From the NCBI GenBank assembly GCA_964374095.1, contig CAYJXJ010000024.1, positions 1 through 37,368 of the forward strand: a stretch of 37,368 nucleotides of DNA, given 5' to 3'. The translations under genes were made by a program, and so were the position numbers. Within the stretch, counting starts at the first letter, position 1, and every line of letters begins with the position of its first letter. Below, one piece after another: positions 18,581-25,444 of this stretch. Origin of the DNA: CAYJXJ01 sp964374095. Lineage in GTDB: Bacteria > Elusimicrobiota > Elusimicrobia > UBA1565 > UBA9628. The notes below the pieces were generated by a model that saw only the letters and a list, made by a program, of their open reading frames with translations, did no database searches and had not been told where the DNA came from.

Positions 18581-18592
18581 CCCCCTGGTGGC

Positions 18593-18853
18593 TTACCCCG
18601 GTATAGGCTTCAAGCCCAGGTTCAAGGCGATGACGTAGGCCACGCCTAGGCCGATGATCCCGAGTCCTTCGATCAGGAAGATGAAGAGCTGCATGTTGCC
18701 CTTGATCTTCTCATCGGCCTCCGGCTGGCGCGCGGTGCCTTCGACGGCGGCCGCGACCACCTTGGCGATGGACTGCGTGGCTCCCATCACGACCATCCCG
18801 GAACCCAGGCCGGCGGCGAGATACCCCAAGCCTAGATAGAACTGCTCTGTCAT
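18593..18853 (-). CDS. atpE: F-type ATP synthase c subunit
   Basis: The 86-aa helical hairpin that forms the rotor ring. TM1 is the Gly-rich LAAGLGSGMVVMG, the polar loop is ARQPEA, and TM2 carries the essential carboxylate Glu62 (FLIEGLGIIGLG). Aligning on the RQPE loop with the Na+-type c subunit of Ilyobacter, the Na+ ligands are absent (Gln32 equivalent is Ile29; Ser66 equivalent is Gly63), so proton coupling is inferred. The ribosome site is very strong (GAGGAGG, 4-base gap), in keeping with a subunit needed in many copies. Confidence 0.95.
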   Translation of the reverse strand: MTEQFYLGLGYLAAGLGSGMVVMGATQSIAKVVAAAVEGTARQPEADEKIKGNMQLFIFLIEGLGIIGLGVAYVIALNLGLKPIPG

Positions 18854-18878
18854 GCGTCCTCCTCGGTCCGGCAGTCCT

Positions 18879-18898
18879 GCGTCGCGCGTGCGCGACGC
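18879..18898 (-). promoter_or_regulatory. Hairpin between atpB and atpE
   Basis: Perfect 8-base arms GCGTCGCG / CGCGACGC with a 4-base loop lie 26 bases upstream of the atpE start, just before its ribosome site. With the hairpin at 18554-18580 it brackets atpE, which could protect or release the atpE segment of the transcript. Confidence 0.6.
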
Positions 18899-18926
18899 CT
18901 CCCGTCATCCGTATACGTCAGCCCGG

Positions 18927-19736
18927 CTAGTGCGCAGGATGCAGCGCGCCGCCCACGAAAATGGCGGTGAGCATCGTGAACACATACGCCTGGATCAAGG
19001 CGACCAGAAGCTCCAGGGCGTAAAGCCCCAGAGCCAGGCCGACCGAGATCGGCGCAACCACCAACCCAGACACGGGATTAGACTGTCCGAAAAGCAGGAT
19101 GAGCCCGAGAAACAGCAGGATCACCAGGTGCCCCGCCGTCATGTTGGCGAAGAGGCGGATGCACAGGGCCAGGCACTTGGTCACGTAGCCCATGAGTTCG
19201 ATGGCGAAAATCAGCGGGACCACCCACCACGGCACGCCGTGGGGGATGAGATTCTTGAAATGCTTGATCGGACCATGGCGCCACATCCCCGAGACGTGGA
19301 TGAGCAGGAATGTCGTCATGCTCAGGGTCGCCGTGACCGAGATGTTGCCCGTGGCGCTCGCGCCCGCGGGCACCAGGCCCAGGAGGTTCATGAAAAAGAT
19401 AAACACGAAGAGCGTGAGAAAATAAGGCAGATAGGCGGCGCCGTCCTCCTCCCCCAGCGCGGGATCGGAGATATCCCTGCGGATGAAAAGAATGAAGCCC
19501 GAGACCGCGGTGCGAACTCTCCCCGGGACGTAGGCGGCCCAGAAGACGGTAAGGCCCGAGAGCGCCGCGGCAAAGGACATCATCAGCATGTGCTTGGTCA
19601 TCACCGGGGCCGCGGCGAGGGGATGGTCGGCCAAGTGGCCGCTGATGAGCTCGGAGAAATCCAGCGGGCCGCCGTGGCCGCCGGCCTGGGCCGCGGTCCC
19701 CAGCAGGCCCAGGGCGGCCAAAACTCCGGGCATCAT
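18927..19736 (-). CDS. atpB: F-type ATP synthase a subunit
   Basis: The 269-aa proton channel subunit. The essential Arg194 lies in LCIRLFANMTAGH, and the last helices read LALGLYALELLVALIQAYVF with the conserved Glu and Gln. Several membrane helices precede it (YFLTLFVFIFFMNLLGLVP). An N-terminal hydrophobic segment may be a cleaved or first membrane helix. The start is ATG 19736, overlapping the preceding stop, or the adjacent ATG 19733. Confidence 0.94.
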   Translation of the reverse strand: MMPGVLAALGLLGTAAQAGGHGGPLDFSELISGHLADHPLAAAPVMTKHMLMMSFAAALSGLTVFWAAYVPGRVRTAVSGFILFIRRDISDPALGEEDGAAYLPYFLTLFVFIFFMNLLGLVPAGASATGNISVTATLSMTTFLLIHVSGMWRHGPIKHFKNLIPHGVPWWVVPLIFAIELMGYVTKCLALCIRLFANMTAGHLVILLFLGLILLFGQSNPVSGLVVAPISVGLALGLYALELLVALIQAYVFTMLTAIFVGGALHPAH

Positions 19737-20014
19737 CGGGATGCCGCCGCTTTTTTCAAGATGAGGACGGCCTGCCCGACCAATTGCAGGGTGGCGGCGG
19801 CGATGATAAAGACCGCGACCTCCAGGGGACGCCCGCGCCAGGACCAGACCGCGTGGGCGCCGCCGATGATCACGGCCATGCGCGCGAAAAAACCGGCGGC
19901 CTGCAGGAGGGTCTCCCGCGCGCCAAGTTTCGAGAATGACCCCAGCCGCAGGGCGCGGGCCAATAGAACGTTTGCCGCCGCGGCGGCCGCCGCCAGTCCC
20001 AGAATTGCCGTCAT
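19733..20014 (-). CDS. AtpI-like membrane protein, 93 aa
   Basis: The start is ATG 20014-20012, overlapping the previous stop (ATGA). The protein has about four hydrophobic segments (MTAILGLAAAAAAANVLLA; AAGFFARMAVIIGGAHAVW; VAVFIIAAATLQLVGQAVLI) separated by short basic loops and ends KKAAASR. Its size, topology and place directly before atpB match the AtpI accessory protein thought to help c-ring assembly. Sequence identity to AtpI is not obvious, so the call rests largely on position. Confidence 0.7.
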   Translation of the reverse strand: MTAILGLAAAAAAANVLLARALRLGSFSKLGARETLLQAAGFFARMAVIIGGAHAVWSWRGRPLEVAVFIIAAATLQLVGQAVLILKKAAASR

Positions 20015-20232
20015 TTCACCGATCGTGCCAGTATGTACATTCCCAAAAACGCGCCGAGCATGAGCCCCCCGAGCGTCCCCAGCGGGCTTGGGAGCCACCT
20101 CTGGTCGAGCCAGTAGCCCAAGGCCAGCCCCCCCATGGCCGTGATGGCAAATTGCAGGCCATGGGCAAGTCCGCCGAGATCCTTCCTGCGGGCGGACGAC
20201 GGGGACGGCTTTGGGCGTTCCGGAGACTCCAA
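20011..20232 (-). CDS. AtpZ-like F0F1 accessory subunit, 73 aa, first gene of the atp operon
   Basis: A basic, Pro/Ser-rich N-terminus precedes two membrane helices (LQFAITAMGGLALGYWLDQR; GGLMLGAFLGMYILAR), the layout of the small AtpZ / 'ATPase gene 1' family (GYWLD and LGxxxGxY are typical). The predicted start is TTG 20232, without a good ribosome site, shortly after the promoter. Its stop overlaps the next start. Confidence 0.75.
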   Translation of the reverse strand: MESPERPKPSPSSARRKDLGGLAHGLQFAITAMGGLALGYWLDQRWLPSPLGTLGGLMLGAFLGMYILARSVK

Positions 20233-20259
20233 ATCACTCGCTCGGACGCGCGAGGCGAG

Positions 20260-20289
20260 ATTCTAGCAAACCCCCCCGCGGGGCCGCAA
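20260..20289 (-). promoter_or_regulatory. Promoter of the atp operon
   Basis: The minus strand has TTGCGG (20289-20284), an 18-base spacer containing a G-run, and an extended -10 TGC-TAGAAT (20265-20260). The predicted start near 20253 leaves a leader of about 20 nt to the first gene. No other promoter is seen within the operon. Confidence 0.6.
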
Positions 20290-20736
20290 TCCTCGCCGAG
20301 GCCTCGGGTGCGCCAACCCGTTGTAGGCAGCTCAGAGACATGGCCGCGCGGTTAACCGTCGGAGGGTAATCCACGCCCCGTGGGCTCATCCGTCGTGAGC
20401 CCGAGATGGCGGCCGTCGATCCAACCCGCCTGGTTCCGACTGAGGTTTTTCTTCCGCCACCTCCACCGATGGAGGCAATCGCTCTCATTCTGTTGGAAAG
20501 CCCCCCGCCGGGGCTACTCAAGTCTGGGAGTAAACTTGCCGCCGCGTAGATCCGCCATTTGGCTTCTCCCTCACAGACCCGGACGTGCGGCTTTCCCGCA
20601 TCCGGTTCGTCCCGATGGTCGCCCGCGGGCCACCGCAAAGAAGGCTGGCAGGGCCTCCTCGGTTCCAATACCTGAAGGCGCAGGCGGCCTTGACGAAGGC
20701 GGGGTTAGGGGGTTAACCTTCGAGTGATGACCGAAT
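20290..20736. other. 450-bp gene-free stretch
   Basis: Open frames here have no coding character. Apart from the domain V-like hairpin it holds a GC-rich inverted repeat (AGCCCC/GGGGCT, near 20503-20517). It separates the atp promoter from a pseudogene, and I read it as decayed mobile DNA. Confidence 0.4.
20576..20608 (-). ncRNA. Group II intron domain V-like hairpin (remnant)
   Basis: The minus strand folds as GAACCGGAT / GTCCGGGTC with an AC bulge, an upper stem GCGG/CCGC and a GAAA-type loop. This is the shape and approximate consensus of group II intron domain V (about 34 nt), although the catalytic AGC triad reads AAC. No reverse transcriptase is encoded nearby. The surrounding 20290-20736 stretch has no gene and is probably the debris of a decayed intron. 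Confidence 0.35.
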
Positions 20737-21353
20737 ATGTCGCGGGCTGACCGCGCTTCTCGCTTCTGGCTCACGCTTATCGCCGCTGGACTCTTGCTCG
20801 GGCTCGGCGCGAAATTCTGGGTCCATTGGGGTGAAGATTACGTCTATTATTACTGCGCCGGGCGACTCATCGCCGGAGGTGTGAGTCCCTACCAGGTCGA
20901 GCCATACCAGGCTTGCATCGAGGCGATTCTGGGCCATCCCAACCCTCATCGCACCACGGGCACCGACTGGAGTTACCCTCCCGGAGCCGCCTGGCTGCTG
21001 GCCTGGCTCTCCGGTCTAAGGTACCCTCTCGCCCCTGCGGGCCTGTGTTTGCCCTGGGCGCGCTGGCTCAACCCTACTCCCACGGATCGGATGTGCTCTG
21101 GGTCTTTCCACTATTCCTGCAATGCCTTGAGTCCCTGCGGCGGCGGACACGCTCTGCATGGTGGACTTTGCTCGCGGCCGGGCTGGCTCTTGAAATCTTC
21201 GCAGCCGCCCGGCTCGGCTTCTATCCCGCGGCCCGGCTTTCCGCCGACATATACCAGAAGCGCAGGGCCGGCATGACCCTGATCCTCTGCGTCGCCGGCC
21301 TTGCGCTCGGTCCTCTTCGGCCGAAAAGTAGAACCGCGACACGAACATTCTAG
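20737..21353 (+). pseudogene. Broken GT87-like (DUF2029) membrane glycosyltransferase
   Basis: The first ~95 codons encode a membrane helix and then DYVYYYCAGRLIAGGVSPYQ and YPPGAAWLLAW, the signature N-terminus of GT87 polyprenol-phosphate-mannose-dependent transferases. The frame then turns to nonsense. The +2 frame, from about 21030 to a stop at 21353, encodes further membrane-like sequence (ALAQPYSHGSDVLW, then WWTLLAAGLALEIFAAARLG and ILCVAGLALGPL). The family is usually about 400 aa; here about 200 codons remain, so a large internal deletion plus a frameshift has destroyed it. Confidence 0.6.
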
Positions 21354-21476
21354 GCCTTGGCTGGACCGCAGGAATCCCGCGGCGGGGTAAACACCCTAAG
21401 CTTCATCCCGCAGCCAGGCAAGCCCGGGCTCCCCGGCGCTGGCTCCCGCGCCCCCCAAAGAGATATCCTCGCTGTC

Positions 21477-22424
21477 ATGGCTCCTCCGGACGACGGCCCC
21501 CCGCCCCGCATTCTCGTCGCCGACGACGAGCCCGACCTTCTGACTTTGCTGGGCACGACCCTCGAGAACGCGGGGTTTTCAGTCGAGACCGCCCCCGACG
21601 GACGCGCGGCGCTCGCGGCCATCCGCGCCAAGCCGCCCGACATCGCCGTGCTCGACCTCACCATGCCCCACATGACGGGCTTTGAGGTATGCAAGGCGGT
21701 CCGGAATGACCCGATCCTCGAGCATCTCCCCATCATCATTTTGTCGGCTGTCGCCGGCGGCGCGACCAAAGTCGAGGGGTTGAATCTCGGCGCCGACGAT
21801 TTCATATCCAAACCGGTCGACATGGCCGAGCTTCTGGCCCGTATCCGCATGATCATCCGGCGCTCCCGGATGGGCCTCGACGCCAACCCCCTGACGCACC
21901 TGCCGGGCAACGTCTCCATCGAGCGCCGCATCGAGGAGGCGATCTCCACGGGCCGTCCCCTGGCGGTCCTCTACGTGGACTTGAATCAGTTCAAGGCCTA
22001 CAACGACGCCTACGGCTATGAGGCCGGCGACGAGGTGATCAAGGCGACCAGCCGTCTGCTGGTGCGCGCGGCGCAGGAACAAATCCCGCCGGCCTTCGTC
22101 GGCCATATCGGGGGCGACGACTTCATCGTGCTATGCGCGCCGGACCGGATGGAAGAACTGGCGCGGCGGCTTTTGACGGACTTCGACCGGACGTCCCCCG
22201 GTTTCTACGCTCCCGAAGACGCCCGCCGCGGACACATCGCCTCCAAAGACCGCCAGGGCCAAGCCCGGGAGTATCCGCTGCTATCGATGTCCATCGGCAT
22301 CTGCCACAACGACCGCCGCCCCCTCACATCCCACGCCCAGGTCTCCCAGATCGGCGCCGAGCTCAAGAAGTACGCCAAACGCCACAAGGGCAGCGCCTTC
22401 GTCGTTGACCGGCGCAACGCCTGA
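21477..22424 (+). CDS. Response regulator with GGDEF domain (putative diguanylate cyclase), 315 aa
   Basis: The N-terminal receiver has acidic Asp16-Asp17, phospho-acceptor Asp60 (VLDLTMPHMTG), Ser90 and Lys112 (ISKPVD). A short linker leads to the GGDEF domain: NPLTHLPGN at about 137, YVDLNQFKAYNDAYG, and the active-site loop GGDDF (212-216), an accepted variant of GGEEF/GGDEF. No RxxD product-inhibition site precedes the loop. It would make c-di-GMP when phosphorylated; no partner kinase is in the window. The start is ATG 21477 (MAPPDDG); the frame extends 40 codons upstream without homology-like sequence. It is the only c-di-GMP synthase-like gene near the PilZ gene. Confidence 0.85.
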   Translation: MAPPDDGPPPRILVADDEPDLLTLLGTTLENAGFSVETAPDGRAALAAIRAKPPDIAVLDLTMPHMTGFEVCKAVRNDPILEHLPIIILSAVAGGATKVEGLNLGADDFISKPVDMAELLARIRMIIRRSRMGLDANPLTHLPGNVSIERRIEEAISTGRPLAVLYVDLNQFKAYNDAYGYEAGDEVIKATSRLLVRAAQEQIPPAFVGHIGGDDFIVLCAPDRMEELARRLLTDFDRTSPGFYAPEDARRGHIASKDRQGQAREYPLLSMSIGICHNDRRPLTSHAQVSQIGAELKKYAKRHKGSAFVVDRRNA

Positions 22425-22426
22425 GC

Positions 22427-22840
22427 ATGCTCCTCAAGGTCCATGCCGCCGCCGCGGCGACCATGTGCTGCGCCCTATGGTTCGTCCAGCTGCTCCATTA
22501 TCCCCTCCTGGCGCAGATCCCCGCCGCCTCAATTCCCGCCTGCATGGCCTCCAACCTGCGCCGTACGACCGTCATCCTGGGGCCCGTCATGCTGCTTGAA
22601 ATGCTGGCCGCATGTTGGCTCGCGCTCTCGCCCCCGCCGACCGTCTCCACGGCCGCGACTTGGGCGGGCCTGTCTCTCTTGGCCGCGGCTTGGCTCTCCA
22701 CCGCGCTCATCCAACTCCCGATCCACCGCCGCTTGGCCCTGCGCCATGACCCGGCCGATCTGCGAAAGCTCCTCCAAACCAATTGGCTGCGCACCTTCCT
22801 CTGGAGCGCGCGCGCGGCCTTGGCTCTCGCCCTCCTCTAG
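22427..22840 (+). CDS. Four-helix membrane protein of unknown function, 137 aa
   Basis: Starts 2 bases after the previous stop, so probably co-transcribed. Four hydrophobic segments (AAAATMCCALWFVQLLHYPL; VILGPVMLLEMLAACWLAL; WAGLSLLAAAWLSTALIQL; FLWSARAALALALL) with conserved-looking polar residues in the membrane (QLLHYP, LLEML, LIQLPIHRRL) and TNWLRT before the last helix. This resembles small DUF1772-like membrane proteins, but I cannot assign it. Confidence 0.7.
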   Translation: MLLKVHAAAAATMCCALWFVQLLHYPLLAQIPAASIPACMASNLRRTTVILGPVMLLEMLAACWLALSPPPTVSTAATWAGLSLLAAAWLSTALIQLPIHRRLALRHDPADLRKLLQTNWLRTFLWSARAALALALL

Positions 22841-22870
22841 CCCTCATGCCCAACTCATTTCCTGACGGGC

Positions 22871-23977
22871 ATGCGGACCAGAGGGCTGCCGCCCTCTAGC
22901 CGCGTGGCCGCCCCCCCCGTCGTGGTCTTCGGAGGATGCGGCTTCTTCGGCCGGCTCCTCATTAAGGAACTGCTGGGCGAGCTCGACTGCCCGATCCGCG
23001 CGGCGGGACGCCGCCCCCAATCCTTCGAGATAATGCAACGGCAATTCGCCTCCGAGCGGCTCTCCTTCGTCGCCGCGGACCTGCATGACAGGATGTCGGT
23101 GGAGCGCGCGCTCGACCAAACCCGAGTCGCGGTGTGCGCCGCGGGGCCCTTCGCCGAGCTTCCCGACACGCTGATCCGAGCCTGCCTGGACCGCGGCATC
23201 CACTATCTCGACCTGGCGGAGCACCGCGGCTACGTGGCGCGCGTTCGGGCGGCGGTCGCGGGGCGCCGCGGCGCGCTCCCGACGGTATGCTCCGCCTGGT
23301 CCACGGCATGTGCCCTCACGGGCCTGCTCGCCCGACTGGCCGCGGAGGGCTTCGAGCGCGTGGAAAGCGTCCGCGGGCATCTGGCCCCCGGAAACCGGGG
23401 CGGGCGCAGCGCGGCGACGATCGCGGCCCTGCTTTCCGGCTTGGGTCCCTGGGGCAATCCCCGGGAATTTCCTTTTCCCCCGCCAGTCGGCCCCCGCAAG
23501 GGCTATCTTGCCGAAGTCGTTGACATCGACTTGCTCCCGGAACTTTTCGGCGGAGCCGAGGTGGAATTCCGCGTGGGAACGGAGTTCAGCGTTCTCAACG
23601 GTGCTCTGTCCCTGCTGGCCTGGGGGGTACGCCGCGGACTCGTGCGTGACGCCCGCGCGTGCGCCGGCGCTCTCAGCCTCCTCAGCCGCCTGCTGGGAGG
23701 GCTGGGCCACGACTGGGGAGCGGTCGGGGTGGAAGTCCAAGGGGCGCGCGCCAGCCGTTCCGCGATGCGGCGGGTGGTCGTGACGGCCGAACGGCAGGGC
23801 GAGGCCTTGGCCGTCATGCCGGCCGCTTTGACGGTCCCGCGGCTTTTGGCCGGGACCTTCCCGCCCGGCTGGGCCGCCCACGACCGCTGGCTTTCCGGGA
23901 CGGAGTTCGCGGCCGCCTGCGCCCGGCGGGGCTATCGTCTCAAGTTGGGCGAAGTTCATGAGGGCCCGCATGAGTGA
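22871..23977 (+). CDS. Saccharopine dehydrogenase-like NAD(P)-binding oxidoreductase, 368 aa
   Basis: Rossmann N-terminus VVVFGGCGFFGRLLIKELL, then AAGRRPQSFE and VVAADLHD-type binding of the cofactor, VCAAGPFAELPDTLIRACLD, and HYLDLAEHRGYV. This is the usual pattern of the saccharopine-dehydrogenase-like (SCCPDH-like) family, which acts on varied and mostly unknown substrates. The C-terminal half is less conserved. It begins 30 bases after the previous gene and overlaps the next gene. Confidence 0.75.
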   Translation: MRTRGLPPSSRVAAPPVVVFGGCGFFGRLLIKELLGELDCPIRAAGRRPQSFEIMQRQFASERLSFVAADLHDRMSVERALDQTRVAVCAAGPFAELPDTLIRACLDRGIHYLDLAEHRGYVARVRAAVAGRRGALPTVCSAWSTACALTGLLARLAAEGFERVESVRGHLAPGNRGGRSAATIAALLSGLGPWGNPREFPFPPPVGPRKGYLAEVVDIDLLPELFGGAEVEFRVGTEFSVLNGALSLLAWGVRRGLVRDARACAGALSLLSRLLGGLGHDWGAVGVEVQGARASRSAMRRVVVTAERQGEALAVMPAALTVPRLLAGTFPPGWAAHDRWLSGTEFAAACARRGYRLKLGEVHEGPHE

Positions 23978-24683
23978 GTCCGGCGGCCGGCGGCTGGCTC
24001 GCGCCGCGCTCTTGTCGCTCGGCGCGCACCTGGCGGCCGGGCTGGCCATGGCCTTCATACTCAGGCACGGCCTTGAAACCAACCCCGATCTCGCTGATCG
24101 CATGCGCTTCCTCGCCAACAACCGCGGGGCCTGGACCGCGGCGTGGCTCACCTGGTCGCTGGCCGCGCTGAGCATACTCTACTTCTGCCGATGTTTCGTC
24201 GCGGCGCATCGGGACCTGGCGAAGCCGGGCCCGCGCGCCCAAGGAACCGCCTTGGATTGGGCGGTTCCCTTGGCCATGGCCGCGGTCTGCGCCGACCTGG
24301 CGGCGCAAGTCATGGAGTTGACGGCGGTGCCTTACCTCGCGGGCGTGGGCTTCAACCTGTGGCGCGACGGCGTCCCCGCGCCGCAGGCCGGGGCGGTGTT
24401 TCTCGCCTGGCACCGCAAAGCGGTGCTCCTGACCGGGTTCCTCGCCAACGGGCTCTACACGCTGATGGCCGGACTGCTGGCGTGGAGCGGCCGCTTCAAC
24501 TATCCCCGCTGGGTGGGAGCCGCCGGAGTCTGCGTGGTCGTCTCGGGAACGGCGCTATCGGCGGCCGCGCTCGCGGGCTCGGCATCGGGCATGTTCTGGT
24601 CTAACGTCGTCCTTGTGCCGTCGATTCTTGCCTGGCAGGCGGGGGTCGCGATGACCGCGGCGGATCCACGCCGACATCAGTAA
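23970..24683 (+). CDS. Multi-pass membrane protein of unknown function, 237 aa
   Basis: About six hydrophobic segments (LLSLGAHLAAGLAMAFIL; WTAAWLTWSLAALSILYFC; WAVPLAMAAVCADLAAQVME; LLTGFLANGLYTLMAGLLAW; GAAGVCVVVSGTALSAAALA; NVVLVPSILAWQAGVAMTA). The start is ATG 23970 or ATG 23958, both overlapping the oxidoreductase end, which implies coupling. With genes 22427 and 22871 it forms a membrane-oxidoreductase cluster. No family is recognised. Confidence 0.7.
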   Translation: MSESGGRRLARAALLSLGAHLAAGLAMAFILRHGLETNPDLADRMRFLANNRGAWTAAWLTWSLAALSILYFCRCFVAAHRDLAKPGPRAQGTALDWAVPLAMAAVCADLAAQVMELTAVPYLAGVGFNLWRDGVPAPQAGAVFLAWHRKAVLLTGFLANGLYTLMAGLLAWSGRFNYPRWVGAAGVCVVVSGTALSAAALAGSASGMFWSNVVLVPSILAWQAGVAMTAADPRRHQ

Positions 24684-24746
24684 GTCGTACTGGTCCATCA
24701 TGCGCTGATGGCCGCGGCGTCCGCTCCGGAGACATGGACGCGAAGC

Positions 24747-24768
24747 GAACTCGGTCCGGACCGAGTTC
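24747..24768. repeat. 22-bp perfect palindrome
   Basis: Arms GAACTCGGTCC / GGACCGAGTTC meet with no loop. It lies 64 bases after the membrane protein stop and 126 bases before the antitoxin. It could be a dimeric regulator site or a terminator-type hairpin; no T-run follows. Confidence 0.55.
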
Positions 24769-24803
24769 CGTGTCTGCGGCTGAGTTGTCCCCATGAGGCA
24801 CGG

Positions 24804-24812
24804 TTATCCACA
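24804..24812 (+). other. DnaA box (TTATCCACA)
   Basis: An exact match to the strong DnaA box TTATCCACA. CCATCCACA follows 5 bases later (two mismatches). Next to it lies the AT-rich stretch 24851-24900. One box alone may be chance. Confidence 0.4.
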
Positions 24813-24858
24813 GCCATCCACAAAGAGAAAGGGCCGGCCTAGGACCATGGTTAAACTA

Positions 24859-24887
24859 TTGACAAAACATATATCTGAACATATACT
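24859..24887 (+). promoter_or_regulatory. Consensus sigma70 promoter of the toxin-antitoxin operon
   Basis: TTGACA (24859-24864), a 17-base spacer, TATACT (24882-24887). The 7-base direct repeat ACATATA occurs twice across the spacer and -10 and is a plausible antitoxin operator. +1 falls at 24894, the first base of the GTG start, so the mRNA may be leaderless. Confidence 0.7.
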
Positions 24888-24893
24888 GTCTAT

Positions 24894-25169
24894 GTGGAAA
24901 GAGTGATCCCCATCAGCGACCTTCAGACCAAGGCCAAAAAATATGTCGACCAGGTGCGCGAGACGGCCCAACCCATCATCGTCACCCAGCGCGGCCGCGC
25001 CAGCGCGGTGCTGGTGAGCTACGAGAGCTTCGAAGGGCTCCTCGCCACCCAGGACGAGGTGGGATTTCCCGACTGGAAGCGGCGATTGGCGCGAGCCGAG
25101 CGGGAGTCTCACGAAGGCCGGGGAGTCCCCCTCGAGTCCTACCTTCGCAAAAGGTCCCGGCGGGCTTGA
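24894..25169 (+). CDS. Phd/YefM-family antitoxin, 91 aa
   Basis: N-terminal MERVIPISDLQTKAKKYVDQ and PIIVTQRGRASAVLVSYESFE are the DNA-binding/dimerisation fold of the Phd/YefM family. The C-terminal tail is charged and likely wraps the toxin. The start is GTG 24894 with no ribosome site; a second GTG lies three codons on. It overlaps the toxin start by TTGA. It is expected to repress its own promoter. Confidence 0.85.
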   Translation: MERVIPISDLQTKAKKYVDQVRETAQPIIVTQRGRASAVLVSYESFEGLLATQDEVGFPDWKRRLARAERESHEGRGVPLESYLRKRSRRA

Positions 25170-25414
25170 AGCTCATCCTCCTTCCCCAGGCCCAGGAGGA
25201 CCTCGACGGGGTCTCGGAGCCGCTTCTCGGCCGGGTGATCCGGCGCATCGAGACCCTGCGCCGCTATCCCGAGTTGGGTGCGCCGATGGCCGGGCCCTTC
25301 GCCGGATACCGCAGCACGGTCGTGGAGCTCTTCCGGATCGTCTACCGCCTACTTCCCAACGAAACCATCGAGATCGCCTACGTTCGCGATTGCCGCCGGC
25401 GGCCTGCGGCCTAG
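25166..25414 (+). CDS. RelE/ParE-family toxin, 82 aa
   Basis: A RelE/ParE fold pattern: LILLPQAQEDLDGV, IRRIETLRRYPELGAPM, YRSTVVELFRIVYRLLPNE and IEIAYVRDCRR. Members inhibit growth by cutting mRNA at the ribosome (RelE) or poisoning gyrase (ParE); the sequence does not tell which. The TTG start overlaps the antitoxin stop, so translation is coupled. Confidence 0.82.
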   Translation: MKLILLPQAQEDLDGVSEPLLGRVIRRIETLRRYPELGAPMAGPFAGYRSTVVELFRIVYRLLPNETIEIAYVRDCRRRPAA

Positions 25415-25444
25415 CCGCGGCCCGGCCCGCTCCTCGGCGCGGAC

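Noticed and set aside
16565..18649. 694-codon plus-strand frame
   Set aside because: Antisense shadow of atpA, atpH and atpF; low-complexity composition.
18852..20063. 403-codon plus-strand frame rich in His, Gln, Arg
   Set aside because: Antisense shadow of atpB and the AtpI-like gene.
20234..20668. 144-codon minus-strand frame before the atp operon
   Set aside because: Runs through the domain V-like hairpin and the atp promoter; no coding character.
22844..24175. 443-codon minus-strand frame
   Set aside because: Shadow of the saccharopine dehydrogenase-like gene on the other strand.
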